From Bacteroidota bacterium (GTDB taxonomy: Bacteria; Bacteroidota; Bacteroidia; AKYH767-A; 2013-40CM-41-45): a stretch of DNA of 64,000 nt. The notes below the pieces were generated by a model. The model was given only the letters and a program-made list of their open reading frames with translations, did not search any database and was not told where the DNA came from. Below, piece by piece: positions 52,867 to 61,859 of the stretch; within the stretch, counting starts at the first letter, position 1, and every line of letters begins with the position of its first letter. Made by a program: the position numbers and the translations under genes. The stretch lies in assembly GCA_016708785.1 (NCBI GenBank), contig JADJFC010000002.1, positions 62,001 through 126,000 on the forward strand, read 5' to 3'.

Positions 52867-53445
52867 TTATTTTACACGACGAACTTTATTTCCAGTCAAT
52901 GAATATTCTTGCTTGCTTTCCGGACAGACTGCAATGCCATTAGCATCGAACTTAAGCTTGTGTCCATATTCACTCATCCATCCTGTTTGTTTTGCAGGAT
53001 TTCCAATCACCAATGCATAAGGTGGAATGTCTTTCGTTACGACTGCACCAGCACCAATGAATGCATACTCACCTATGTTATGTCCGCAAACTACTGTTGC
53101 ATTTGCACCAATCGTTGCGCCTTTGCCTACATTAGTTTTAACATATTGATTTCTTCTAACCACTGCAGAACGAGGATTGTTGACATTTGTAAAGACCATA
53201 CTTGGTCCCAGGAAAACATCGTCTTCACAAACAACTCCTGTGAAGATGGATACGTTATTCTGAACTTTTACATTTTTACCTAGTTTTACTTCAGGAGATA
53301 TCACGACGTTCTGTCCAATATTGCAGTTCTCGCCAATTTCACAACCACTCATAATGTGACTAAAATGCCAGATTTTGGAGCCGTCTCCGATTTTCGCTCC
53401 TTCGTCAATAATGGCTGAAGGGTGTACAAAATAGCTATTTTCCAT
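52867..53445 (-). CDS. wbpD: WbpD/WlbB-type sugar N-acetyltransferase
   Basis: A 192-residue left-handed beta-helix acyltransferase with hexapeptide repeats (IIDEGAKIGDGSKIWHF, CEIGENCNIGQNVVI, KVQNNVSIFTGVVCEDDVFL, abbreviated) and GAGAVVTKDIPPYALVIGNPA. WbpD-type enzymes acetylate the 3-amino group of the UDP-sugar after the WbpE transaminase. The gene starts 63 bases after uxs and 3 bases before wbpB. A TATATTCG box (close to TAnnTTTG) lies upstream and could be an internal promoter. Confidence 0.88.
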   Translation of the reverse strand: MENSYFVHPSAIIDEGAKIGDGSKIWHFSHIMSGCEIGENCNIGQNVVISPEVKLGKNVKVQNNVSIFTGVVCEDDVFLGPSMVFTNVNNPRSAVVRRNQYVKTNVGKGATIGANATVVCGHNIGEYAFIGAGAVVTKDIPPYALVIGNPAKQTGWMSEYGHKLKFDANGIAVCPESKQEYSLTGNKVRRVK

Positions 53446-53508
53446 AGTGGTTCAGGAATTCGATTTTGCACGAATATACGATGTATAGTCGATAATTTTA
53501 CCAGAAAA

Positions 53509-54489
53509 TCATGAAAAACGATGGGCCGAATTATACAGCTCTTCCTGAGACAAACTTTTGAAATATTCATAAGTGATGCGAAGTCCTTCAGCTCTCTGAA
53601 CCTTTGGTTCCCAGCCAAGTATGGCACGGGCGCGGGTAATATCCGGCTGGCGCTGCTTTGGGTCGTCCTGTGGTAATGGCTTAGAAATGATCTTCTGGTT
53701 GGTGCCTGTCAATTTGATGATTTCCTGAGCAAAATCCATGATCGTAATTTCATCCGGATTTCCGATGTTAACAGGGTAGGCGTAATCACTCAGAAGAAGT
53801 CGGTAGATTCCTTCTACAAGATCATCGACAAAACAAAATGAACGAGTCTGACTTCCATCTCCAAAAACAGTGATGTCTTCACCTCGCAATGCCTGGCCGA
53901 TGAAAGCAGGCAATACTCGTCCGTCATTTAAACGCATTCTTGGTCCGTAAGTATTGAATATTCTTACGATTCTTGTTTCTAATTTGTGATAAGTATGATA
54001 AGCCATTGTAATGGCTTCTTGAAAACGTTTTGCTTCGTCATACACTCCTCGTGGACCAATTGGATTTACATTGCCCCAATAGTCTTCATTCTGTGGATGA
54101 ACAAGTGGGTCTCCATAAACTTCAGAAGTAGATGCAACTAAAATTCTTGCACCTTTTGCTTTTGCCAAGCCTAAAAGGTTGTGTGTTCCAAGTGAGCTGA
54201 CCTTTAATGTTTGTATTGGAATTTTTAAATAATCGATCGGACTTGCAGGTGAAGCGAAGTGCAGAATATAATCAAGGTCACGTGCGACATGTACATATTT
54301 GGAAATATCATGATTAAAAAACTCAAATTCTTTCAATTTAAAAAGGTGTTCGATGTTTTTCAAATCGCCTGTGATGAGATTATCCATCCCGATTACTTCA
54401 TATCCTTCTTTAATGAATCTATCGCACAAATGTGAGCCTAAAAATCCCGCAGCTCCGGAGATAAGTACTTTTTTCTTTCTTGTCGACAT
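53509..54489 (-). CDS. uxs: UDP-glucuronate decarboxylase (UDP-xylose synthase)
   Basis: A 326-residue extended SDR that converts UDP-glucuronate to UDP-xylose. Diagnostic segments are VLISGAAGFLGSHLCDRFI, LHFASPASPIDYLKIPI, TSEVYGDP, RGVYDEAKRFQEAI with the YxxxK pair, and RIFNTYGPRM. It lies 3 bases after the UDP-glucose dehydrogenase, which makes its substrate. Confidence 0.95.
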   Translation of the reverse strand: MSTRKKKVLISGAAGFLGSHLCDRFIKEGYEVIGMDNLITGDLKNIEHLFKLKEFEFFNHDISKYVHVARDLDYILHFASPASPIDYLKIPIQTLKVSSLGTHNLLGLAKAKGARILVASTSEVYGDPLVHPQNEDYWGNVNPIGPRGVYDEAKRFQEAITMAYHTYHKLETRIVRIFNTYGPRMRLNDGRVLPAFIGQALRGEDITVFGDGSQTRSFCFVDDLVEGIYRLLLSDYAYPVNIGNPDEITIMDFAQEIIKLTGTNQKIISKPLPQDDPKQRQPDITRARAILGWEPKVQRAEGLRITYEYFKSLSQEELYNSAHRFS

Positions 54490-54492
54490 CGC

Positions 54493-55803
54493 TCAGTTGA
54501 TTTTATTTCTTCCAACACTGTAATAGGTAAATCCAAGGTCTTTCATTTGTTGAAGGTCGTAAAGATTTCTACCATCGAAGATCAATTTGTTCTTAAGAAG
54601 TTTTTCCATTTTTTCAAATTCAGGAGTTCTGAAAACAGACCATTCTGTTGCTATGAGCAACATATCGGCGTCTTTCAGAATTTCATATGGGTCATTACCG
54701 TAGATTATTTTATCACCTATTAGTGTTTTTACATTTTTCATTGCTTCAGGATCGTATGCGCTTATACTTGCACCGAGGCTTAGCAATGAATCAATGATAT
54801 ACAAAGCAGGCGCTTCGCGAATGTCGTCTGTATCCGGTTTGAATGCCAATCCCCAGAGTGCTACTTTTTTTCCTTTCAATTCACCTTTGAAATGTGTTTT
54901 GATCTTTTCAATAATAGAAACTTTTTGTTTCTCATTTACTTCCATAACAGATTTCAAAATTGAAAAAGGATAATTGTGCTCTTCTGCGGTATGATGCAAA
55001 GCCATAACATCTTTCGGAAAACAACTTCCGCCATAACCAATACCGGCGAACAGAAAACGCTTTCCGATTCTATCGTCTGTTCCAATTCCTATTCTTACTG
55101 AATCGACATTTGCACCCACTTTTTCGCAAAGATTTGCAATCTCGTTCATGAATGTGATCTTGGTTGCAAGAAATGCATTGGCTGCATATTTGGTCAATTC
55201 AGCTGAACGTTCGTCCATGAAGTAAACCGGATTTCCTTGACGGACAAAAGGACCATATAATTCTGTCATTACTTTCTTTGCGCGTTCAGATTGTGTTCCT
55301 ATTACAACACGATCCGGTTTCATGAAATCATCGACAGCAAAGCCTTCACGAAGAAATTCCGGGTTGGAGATCACATCAAATTCAACCGTACAATTTTTGG
55401 AAATTGTTTCACGAACTTTTTCCGCTGTGCCAACCGGGACCGTACTTTTATTTATAACTATCGTGTAGTTTTTTATCAGATGACCGAGTTGTTCAGCAAC
55501 CTGAAGAATATATTTCAGATCTGCAGATCCATTTTCTCCCGGTGGAGTAGGAAGTGCAAGAAATATAACTTTGGCGTCTTCAATTCCGTTTTTAAGATCG
55601 GTTGTAAAATGTAAACGACCTTGGTTAATATTTCTTTCAAATAGCAGGTCAAGATGCGGCTCATAAATAGGGATTTCACCTTTTTGCATTCTTTCAACTT
55701 TCGATTTATCAATATCGACACATGTAACCTGATTCCCAGTTTCTGCAAAGCATGTGCCCGTTACTAATCCTACATAGCCTGTTCCAACTACTGCAATTTT
55801 CAT
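54493..55803 (-). CDS. ugd: UDP-glucose 6-dehydrogenase
   Basis: Ugd oxidises UDP-glucose to UDP-glucuronate. The 436 residues are complete: MKIAVVGTGYVGLVTGTCFA, INKSTVPVGTAE, SNPEFLREG, and the catalytic Cys in GIGYGGSCFPKDV. Together with uxs it supplies UDP-glucuronate and UDP-xylose. Confidence 0.96.
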   Translation of the reverse strand: MKIAVVGTGYVGLVTGTCFAETGNQVTCVDIDKSKVERMQKGEIPIYEPHLDLLFERNINQGRLHFTTDLKNGIEDAKVIFLALPTPPGENGSADLKYILQVAEQLGHLIKNYTIVINKSTVPVGTAEKVRETISKNCTVEFDVISNPEFLREGFAVDDFMKPDRVVIGTQSERAKKVMTELYGPFVRQGNPVYFMDERSAELTKYAANAFLATKITFMNEIANLCEKVGANVDSVRIGIGTDDRIGKRFLFAGIGYGGSCFPKDVMALHHTAEEHNYPFSILKSVMEVNEKQKVSIIEKIKTHFKGELKGKKVALWGLAFKPDTDDIREAPALYIIDSLLSLGASISAYDPEAMKNVKTLIGDKIIYGNDPYEILKDADMLLIATEWSVFRTPEFEKMEKLLKNKLIFDGRNLYDLQQMKDLGFTYYSVGRNKIN

Positions 55804-55848
55804 AGAAATTGATTATTTTTTAATGATAAAAATGTACCTGATCTGAAA

Positions 55849-56979
55849 TTATTTTTTGAAATACTCCAATACATTCTTGGTGATGTATGATAGCGTCTCT
55901 TCTTGCATTTCAGTATGAATAGGTAGCGAAATTACACTTGCGCAAAGATGCTCTGTTACCGGAAAATCTCCTTCTTTATATCGTGGATCACGATATGCTT
56001 TTTGTAGATGAAGTGGTACCGGATAATAGATCATTGCCGGAATTTCCTTGGTTGCCAGATATTCACGTAGTTTGTCACGACTTGCATTTTTCAATACCAT
56101 CGTATACTGATGAAAAACGTGATTCGATAATTTTGTTCGCTCAGGAGTAGTGATGTTCGGGTGATTTGCAAAAGCTTTGTCGTAATAATCTGCGACGGCT
56201 CTTCGTGCTGCAGCGTATTCGTCCAAGTGACGAAGTTTGATGCGAAGAATTGCAGCTTGAATACTGTCGAGTCTTGAATTGACTCCGATCTCATCATGAT
56301 AATACTGAACAGACTGACCGTGATTTGCAATCATGCGTATTTTTTTTCCGATAGCATCGTCATTAGTAAAAATTGCTCCACCATCGCCATAACATCCAAG
56401 GTTCTTCGACGGAAAAAATGATGTTGCTCCAATATGACCTATCGTTCCTGCCTTCTGAACTTTTCCTGATTTCCAATGATAGTCAGCACCAATTGCCTGT
56501 GCATTATCTTCAATAACATATAAGTTGTGACGAGAAGCAATGTCCATCATTGCATCCATATCAGCACATTGTCCAAATAAATGGATCGGGACGATTGCTT
56601 TTGTTTTAGGAGTGATCGCTGCTTCAACTGCTTTTGGGTCGATAAGAAAAGTGCCGGGAAGAACATCTACTAAAACCGGAGTCAATTTTAGCAATGCAAT
56701 AACTTCTGCTGTTGCTACATAGGTGAAATTGGCAGTGATCACTTCATCTCCCGGCTGGAGATTCAATGCCATCATTGCGATCTGCAAGGCATCTGTTCCA
56801 TTGGCACATGGGATCACATGCTTGACATTCAGATAAGCTTCCATTTCTGCCTGGAAAGACTTCACTTCCGGACCGTTAATAAACATGGAAGATCGAATAG
56901 TATTGATGACAGCTGCATCGACTTCTGATTGGATCTTTTCATATTGACCAATCAGGTCAACCATTTGTATCTTTTTCAT
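55849..56979 (-). CDS. wbpE: DegT/DnrJ/EryC1 aminotransferase, WbpE type
   Basis: A 376-residue PLP-dependent sugar aminotransferase. The PLP lysine lies in TSFFPSKNLGCYGDGG; VIPCANGTDALQIAM binds the cofactor phosphate, and IHLFGQCADMD and VIEDNAQAIGA are also present. In the diacetamido-glucuronate pathway this enzyme adds the 3-amino group to the product of WbpB. It is the first gene of the minus-strand operon. A TATATTCG box lies shortly upstream as a possible -7 element. Confidence 0.9.
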   Translation of the reverse strand: MKKIQMVDLIGQYEKIQSEVDAAVINTIRSSMFINGPEVKSFQAEMEAYLNVKHVIPCANGTDALQIAMMALNLQPGDEVITANFTYVATAEVIALLKLTPVLVDVLPGTFLIDPKAVEAAITPKTKAIVPIHLFGQCADMDAMMDIASRHNLYVIEDNAQAIGADYHWKSGKVQKAGTIGHIGATSFFPSKNLGCYGDGGAIFTNDDAIGKKIRMIANHGQSVQYYHDEIGVNSRLDSIQAAILRIKLRHLDEYAAARRAVADYYDKAFANHPNITTPERTKLSNHVFHQYTMVLKNASRDKLREYLATKEIPAMIYYPVPLHLQKAYRDPRYKEGDFPVTEHLCASVISLPIHTEMQEETLSYITKNVLEYFKK

Positions 56980-57238
56980 GGTGTGAATTTCAGAGTGCGA
57001 ATATAGCAGATTTTCACGGATTTATGTAGTAGTTGAGCGTTGAGTTCAATGAGCGTATCGTATTTTTTTTTCTTGTTAACAAAGTGTTGATTGATAATAA
57101 GATAAGCATGAATTTGAGCCTGAATTTGTCTAAATAACACAGCTTGAATTGATTCGGAGGCTCGTTGATTCGATAGGATGTGAAATGGAATGATTGGTGG
57201 GTAAATTGATTTCAAATTTCAATTCACATTGCTGATTC

Positions 57239-57360
57239 ACATACGACCCCTCCGGGGTCGGTTTTATTTGAAATGCATTTTTTTTTTTCTACCAACATTC
57301 GACCCCGCTGGGGTCGTGCTATGCAGCTGACCAACATTCGCCCCCGCTGGGGTCATGCGA
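57239..57360. repeat. Second cluster of GACCCC palindromes
   Basis: Three copies (57239-57261, 57278-57319, 57331-57360) of the family seen at 22254-22519, the last two preceded by ACCAACATTCG, all in one orientation. They fill most of the gap between the divergent wbpE and pdhA genes (56980-57468). The rest of that 489-base gap shows no gene. Confidence 0.8.
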
Positions 57361-57439
57361 GGCAGACTTATCCCCAATTGTGCTCTGTGCTGAATCAATG
57401 AAGTAAAACAGACATCATAAGCTATTTGAAAAGAAAATA

Positions 57440-57447
57440 TATCTTTG
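57440..57447 (+). promoter_or_regulatory. -7 element for pdhA
   Basis: TATCTTTG fits TAnnTTTG and lies 21 bases before the ATG at 57469. A clear -33 TTTG is not seen. Confidence 0.45.
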
Positions 57448-57468
57448 CCGTCTTGAATAAAATTGAAT

Positions 57469-58464
57469 ATGGCCAAAAGTAAATTCAAAAAAGATCATTA
57501 CCTGAAATGGTACGAAAGTATGCTTCTGATGCGCAAGTTTGAAGAGCGCGCAGGACAGCTTTATGGAATGCAAAAGATCAAAGGGTTTTGTCACTTATAT
57601 ATCGGACAAGAAGCTGTTGTTGCAGGCGCAATGACTGTGTTGACTCCTGAAGATAATATGATCACAGCTTATCGTGATCATGCTCATGCACTGGCAAAAG
57701 GTGTTTCTGCCCGTGCTGTTATGGCTGAACTCTATGGTAAAGCAACAGGTTGTTCAAAAGGTAAAGGCGGATCAATGCATATGTTTGACGCGAAGGCAAG
57801 ATTCTTCGGTGGACATGGTATCGTCGGCGGGCAAATTCCTTTAGGTGCCGGAATTGCTTTTGCTGATAAATTCAATGGCAATAAAAATGTAACAGTTTGT
57901 TACATGGGTGATGGAGCAGTGCGTCAAGGTGCTTTTCACGAAGCACTGAATATGGCTATGAATTGGAAGTTACCTGTCATTTTCATCATCGAAAATAATA
58001 ATTATGCAATGGGTACTTCTGTTGAACGTACCAGTAATGTAACAGAACTTTATAAGTTAGGTCTTGCTTATGATATTCCTTCTGAGCCTGTCGATGGAAT
58101 GGAAGTAGAAGCGGTTCATGATGCAATGGAAAAAGCTGTTGAACGTGCGCGTAAAGGAGATGGTCCGACATTATTAGAAATGAATACGTATCGATACAAA
58201 GGACATTCTATGAGTGATCCGGCAAAATATCGTACGAAGGAGGAAGTAGAATCATACAAAGCAAAAGATCCGGTTGAGATCGTTTTAAAAACAATTCAGG
58301 ATAATAAATTTGCAACGTCAGCGGAGATAGAGGTCATTAACAACAAAGTTTCTGATATCGTTGAAGACTGTGTGAAATTCTCGGAAGAATCTCCATACCC
58401 GGATCCATCGGAATTGTATATTGATGTTTATTCGCAGAAGGATTATCCGTATATTATGGATTGA
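57469..58464 (+). CDS. pdhA: Pyruvate dehydrogenase E1 component, alpha subunit
   Basis: E1-alpha binds thiamine diphosphate and with E1-beta decarboxylates pyruvate. The 331 residues contain GFCHLYIGQEAVVAGA, YRDHAHALAKG, HGIVGGQIPLGAG, and the ThDP motif GDGAVRQGAFHEALNMA...NNNYAMGT. The phosphorylation-loop region KYRTKEEVE is also typical. The ATG at 57469 is chosen over a TTG two codons earlier. pdhB is not in the window; E2 follows 153 bases on. Confidence 0.95.
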   Translation: MAKSKFKKDHYLKWYESMLLMRKFEERAGQLYGMQKIKGFCHLYIGQEAVVAGAMTVLTPEDNMITAYRDHAHALAKGVSARAVMAELYGKATGCSKGKGGSMHMFDAKARFFGGHGIVGGQIPLGAGIAFADKFNGNKNVTVCYMGDGAVRQGAFHEALNMAMNWKLPVIFIIENNNYAMGTSVERTSNVTELYKLGLAYDIPSEPVDGMEVEAVHDAMEKAVERARKGDGPTLLEMNTYRYKGHSMSDPAKYRTKEEVESYKAKDPVEIVLKTIQDNKFATSAEIEVINNKVSDIVEDCVKFSEESPYPDPSELYIDVYSQKDYPYIMD

Positions 58465-58480
58465 AATTAAAATCCTGTTA

Positions 58481-58563
58481 CAGGTTTCATGTTTTAAGTT
58501 TCAGGTTGACTACGTTTAATCGCTATGGCAAAACCTGCAACCTGCAAACCTTTAACCTTGAAC
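58481..58563. repeat. AGGTTT/AACCTG inverted repeat between pdhA and pdhC
   Basis: CAGGTTTCATGTTTTAAGTT and TTCAGGTTG on the left face AAAACCTGCAACCTGCAAACC and AACCTTGAAC on the right, an imperfect inverted repeat of the 393-456 family. Confidence 0.6.
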
Positions 58564-58617
58564 AAACATAAATCGAACATTGTTGCAATAAACGAATTCA
58601 TATTAAACTAAAAAGAA

Positions 58618-59913
58618 ATGGCCGAAATAGTCCGCATGCCAAAAATGAGTGATACGATGACAGAAGGAGTCGTAGCGAAATGGCATAAGAAAGTTGGCGA
58701 TCCTGTTAAGTCGGGAGAGTTGGTTGCTGAGATCGAAACCGATAAAGCAACGATGGAATTTGAATCGTATCAGGAAGGTGTATTATTATATCGTGGAGTA
58801 GAGGAAGGTAAGGCCGCACCTGTAAACGGTGTACTGGCAATTCTTGGAAAGGCCGGTGAAGATTACAAAGCTCTTCTTGCTTCTGAAACTGCGGCAATTG
58901 CAGAACCTGCACCCGCTCCTAAAGAAGCTGCAGCAGTTCCTGTTGCTGCAACAGCACCTACTGCAAAAAAAGAAGTGGCTGCTCCTGCTCCGGAAGCGAA
59001 AGCAGCTCCTGCTCCTGCAGTTTCTGCACCTGCAACTTCATCAGACGACAGAATGAAAGCATCACCACTTGCTCGTCGTTTAGCAAATGAAAAAGGCGTT
59101 GACCTTTCAAAAGTAATGGGTTCCGGTAACGATGGCCGTATTGTGAAACGTGACATCGACTGGTTCAAACCGGGAATGTCAGTACAAAGTGCAGGAACAT
59201 TTTCAAATGCCATCACTGAAGAAAGTTACGATGAGATTGCTGTTTCGCAAATGCGCAAGACCATTGCAAAACGTCTGGCAGAAAGTAAATTTACAGCACC
59301 ACATTTTTATCTTACAATTGAAGTCGACATGGACAATGCTATCTCAGCGAGAGAAAGCATCAATGCCGTAACCGGTTCAAAAGTTTCATTCAACGATTTT
59401 GTGATCAAAGCTGTTGCTGCTTCATTGCGTCAACATCCGAAAATTAATTCATCATGGTTAGGCGATAAAATACGGGTCAATCATCATGTTCACATTGGTG
59501 TTGCCGTAGCGGTCGAAGACGGCTTATTGGTTCCTGTAGTTCGTTTTGCAGATTCTAAATCGCTTCGCGAGATCAATGCTGAAGTAAAAGAGTATGCTAA
59601 AAAAGCAAAAGAGAAAAAATTGCAGCCATCGGACTGGGAAGGAAATACATTCACGATTTCTAATTTGGGAATGTATGGAATAGAAGAGTTCACAGCCATT
59701 ATTAATCCGCCGGATGCATGTATCCTTGCAATTGGTGGAATACAGCAGCGTCCTGTAGTAAAGAACAATCAGATCGTTGCCGGAAACGTAATGAAAGTAA
59801 CACTAAGCTGCGACCATAGAGTAGTGGATGGCGTATCCGGATCAGAGTTCCTTCGTACGTTCAAAGGATTGCTTGAGAATCCTGTTGTGTTATTGGGGCA
59901 GGCGTCGATTTGA
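58618..59913 (+). CDS. pdhC: Pyruvate dehydrogenase E2 (dihydrolipoamide acetyltransferase)
   Basis: The 431-residue E2 core transfers acetyl groups to CoA. One N-terminal lipoyl domain carries the lipoylated Lys in EIETDKATMEFE (residue ~42). An Ala/Pro-rich linker follows (about 90-145), then a peripheral subunit-binding domain (ASPLARRLANEKGVDLSKV, then GNDGRIVKRDI) and the catalytic domain with the HxxxD motif in SCDHRVVDGVSG. E1-beta and E3 are not nearby. Confidence 0.95.
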   Translation: MAEIVRMPKMSDTMTEGVVAKWHKKVGDPVKSGELVAEIETDKATMEFESYQEGVLLYRGVEEGKAAPVNGVLAILGKAGEDYKALLASETAAIAEPAPAPKEAAAVPVAATAPTAKKEVAAPAPEAKAAPAPAVSAPATSSDDRMKASPLARRLANEKGVDLSKVMGSGNDGRIVKRDIDWFKPGMSVQSAGTFSNAITEESYDEIAVSQMRKTIAKRLAESKFTAPHFYLTIEVDMDNAISARESINAVTGSKVSFNDFVIKAVAASLRQHPKINSSWLGDKIRVNHHVHIGVAVAVEDGLLVPVVRFADSKSLREINAEVKEYAKKAKEKKLQPSDWEGNTFTISNLGMYGIEEFTAIINPPDACILAIGGIQQRPVVKNNQIVAGNVMKVTLSCDHRVVDGVSGSEFLRTFKGLLENPVVLLGQASI

Positions 59914-59960
59914 TTTTGTGAATCGTGAATGGTAAATACTGAATCGAAAATAACTAGTTG

Positions 59961-59992
59961 AAAATCTGCTGACGGTGTTGGCGGATTTTTTT
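59961..59992 (+). terminator. Terminator after pdhC
   Basis: A 9-bp stem (AAAATCTGC with GCGGATTTT, one G-U pair) with an 11-base loop and a T tail, 48 bases after the pdhC stop codon. Confidence 0.75.
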
Positions 59993-60065
59993 GGTATGAC
60001 TTTGATTTACCGCAATTTTCCAATAAGATATTTATTTTAAGACAAAGTGATTCGCTTGATAACCA

Positions 60066-60200
60066 AAAAGATTCCTTCTGAAAGACAGTTGGCCTATCAA
60101 AAGTGTTGGGAAGTAGGGAGAAAATTTTGCTGAAGGCGAAATTTTCTCCCACTCCCCAACAAAACAATAATGGACAGCTGTCATTCAGGAGGAATCTTTT
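60066..60200. repeat. Nested inverted-repeat element, AAAAGATTCC ends
   Basis: Outer arms at 60066-60088 and 60178-60200 (AAAAGATTCCTTCTGAAAGACAG and complement, 21 of 23 matching) enclose an inner pair at 60104-60127 and 60139-60161 (TGTTGGG...GAGAAAATTT, one mismatch and one bulge). A further half-copy (TTCATTCTGGAAGAATCTT) is at about 60235-60254. The ends resemble those of 25883-26018. It carries no gene and looks like a MITE or degenerate palindromic repeat. The gap 59914-60277 holds only the terminator and this element. Confidence 0.75.
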
Positions 60201-60277
60201 AGGTTATAAAGCGACACATTATTCAATATTGACGTTCATTCTGGAAGAATCTTATAGGTTCAAATGCTTGTTGCAAC

Positions 60278-60508
60278 ATGAACAGTGGGGGAGATAAGGA
60301 TGCATTTATATCTCAATTCAATATTATGAATAATATAGATATTCCAGAGATGAGTAAGTCGAAATTGAATCTTGAGATTTTTCCGAACCCAACACAAAAT
60401 CAATTAACTGTTAATTTTGTTTCACCTAAAACTGTTGATGTTGAATTGAACAAATTGTTTTCGAGAATCTTCTCAGTGCTTTTTCATTTACCCATTCAAT
60501 ATTACTAA
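60278..60508 (+). pseudogene. Fragment of a T9SS-sorted surface protein
   Basis: A 76-codon frame that starts SGGDKDAFISQFNI, like the end of an SBBP-type beta-propeller repeat, and continues into the start of a type A T9SS domain (LEIFPNPTQNQLTVNFVSP). The domain breaks off after about 30 residues into unrelated sequence (LFSRIFSVLFHLPIQYY), lacking the last strands. There is no signal peptide. It is most likely a remnant left beside the inserted palindromic element. Confidence 0.65.
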
Positions 60509-60557
60509 TTGTTCAGTCTGAAAATGAAATTACAATCATTAAATTGATAAAAACTAA

Positions 60558-61859
60558 ATGAGAAAAAATCTAATATTTTTCTGTCTTCTTTGGAAGTTAC
60601 AAATGGTAAATGGATCAGGATGGGAGCCTCTCCACTATGGTATGGATGCTTATGTTCAGACTATTTATATTGATTCAGTAAATAGCAAAGTTTATGCTGG
60701 TGGTTATTTTCATTATGCTGATTCTATTCGAGCAAATAATATAGCAGCTTGGGATGGTGTTAAATGGGATTCGGTTGGCAGCGGTATACAGCATTCATTG
60801 TATAATTTCGCAATTACTAATTATCAAGGTCTATTATATTCTGATGGATGGTTTACATCTACGCAATTTCCAAATTTTGGAGGAAGATATAGTAATTCTG
60901 TGTGGGATACATTAGGTTTCGGAGTCAATGGCCCTATTTATCAAATAAAAGAAATAAATGGCGAATTATTTTTCTCAGGGCAATTCTCTCAAGCTGGTGG
61001 GAGTTCCTGTTTGATGCTTGCGAAATATGATGGAACAAATTGGAGTTGTTTAAATTTTCCGTATGAAGTTGGAGGGCGTGTGGAAGATTTTCTATTGTAT
61101 AATGATACTCTAATTTTAGGAGGTGTTTATGATGACATACAAGGTGGGGTAAATGTTTCTTATTTTGATGGCATAAATTTCCAAATATTGGGTCATAGAA
61201 TATATGGATCAATAGCGGGTATTCATGCTATGACAATTTACAATGGTGATCTTTATGTTGGAGGTTACTTTCTTTCGTCAGCTGGTAATGAAGGAAATCA
61301 TATCATGCGATGGGATGGAACGACATGGTATGATGTCGGTGGCGGAACAGATAATGAAATTTTTACTTTGAATGTTTACAATGATGAACTATATGTTGGT
61401 GGTGTATTTGAATATGCCGGAGGAGTTCATACAGGTAATCTTGCAAAGTGGGATGGAGCTAATTGGTCACAAGTAACACCATCCATAATTTCTAGTGTTA
61501 TATATGATATCCAATTTTACAACGATGAGATTTATATTGGAGGTGCATTTCGGTATGTTGATTCCATTCCTGTTAATTTCATTGCAAAATATGCTCTTCA
61601 TACAGGAATAAATGATTTGCAAACGAATAATCAATTGAGCGTTTATCCAAATCCGTCGGCAAACAAATTGAATATTGAAATCAGTGCCGGTAACATTCAA
61701 AAAATTACAATCTACGACCTCACCGGAAAACAAATCCGCACCATTTCCTGCAACACATCCAAACAAGAAATCGACATCTCAACCCTCTCACCCGGCCTCT
61801 ATTTCCTTGACGCCATCTGCGACCAACTAACATTCCGAAAACGCTTCATAAAAAATTAA
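60558..61859 (+). CDS. Beta-propeller secreted protein with T9SS sorting domain
   Basis: A 433-residue protein. A short hydrophobic N-terminus (NLIFFCLLWKLQMVNGSG) acts as signal. The body has repeats of ~40 residues with the pattern YxxxLYVGGxF...AG...GNLAKWDGxxW, resembling Kelch or delta-60-type blades. The C-terminal type A T9SS domain reads SVYPNPSANKLNIEI, KITIYDLTGKQIRT, LSPGLYFLDA and FRKRFIKN. The DNA encoding that last domain (from about 61690) is C-rich in the sense strand, unlike the T/G-rich body. It converges on the next gene. Confidence 0.85.
   Translation: MRKNLIFFCLLWKLQMVNGSGWEPLHYGMDAYVQTIYIDSVNSKVYAGGYFHYADSIRANNIAAWDGVKWDSVGSGIQHSLYNFAITNYQGLLYSDGWFTSTQFPNFGGRYSNSVWDTLGFGVNGPIYQIKEINGELFFSGQFSQAGGSSCLMLAKYDGTNWSCLNFPYEVGGRVEDFLLYNDTLILGGVYDDIQGGVNVSYFDGINFQILGHRIYGSIAGIHAMTIYNGDLYVGGYFLSSAGNEGNHIMRWDGTTWYDVGGGTDNEIFTLNVYNDELYVGGVFEYAGGVHTGNLAKWDGANWSQVTPSIISSVIYDIQFYNDEIYIGGAFRYVDSIPVNFIAKYALHTGINDLQTNNQLSVYPNPSANKLNIEISAGNIQKITIYDLTGKQIRTISCNTSKQEIDISTLSPGLYFLDAICDQLTFRKRFIKN

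Noticed and set aside
60103..60297. 64-codon frame in the nested palindrome
   Set aside because: It only translates the inverted-repeat element and has no family features.
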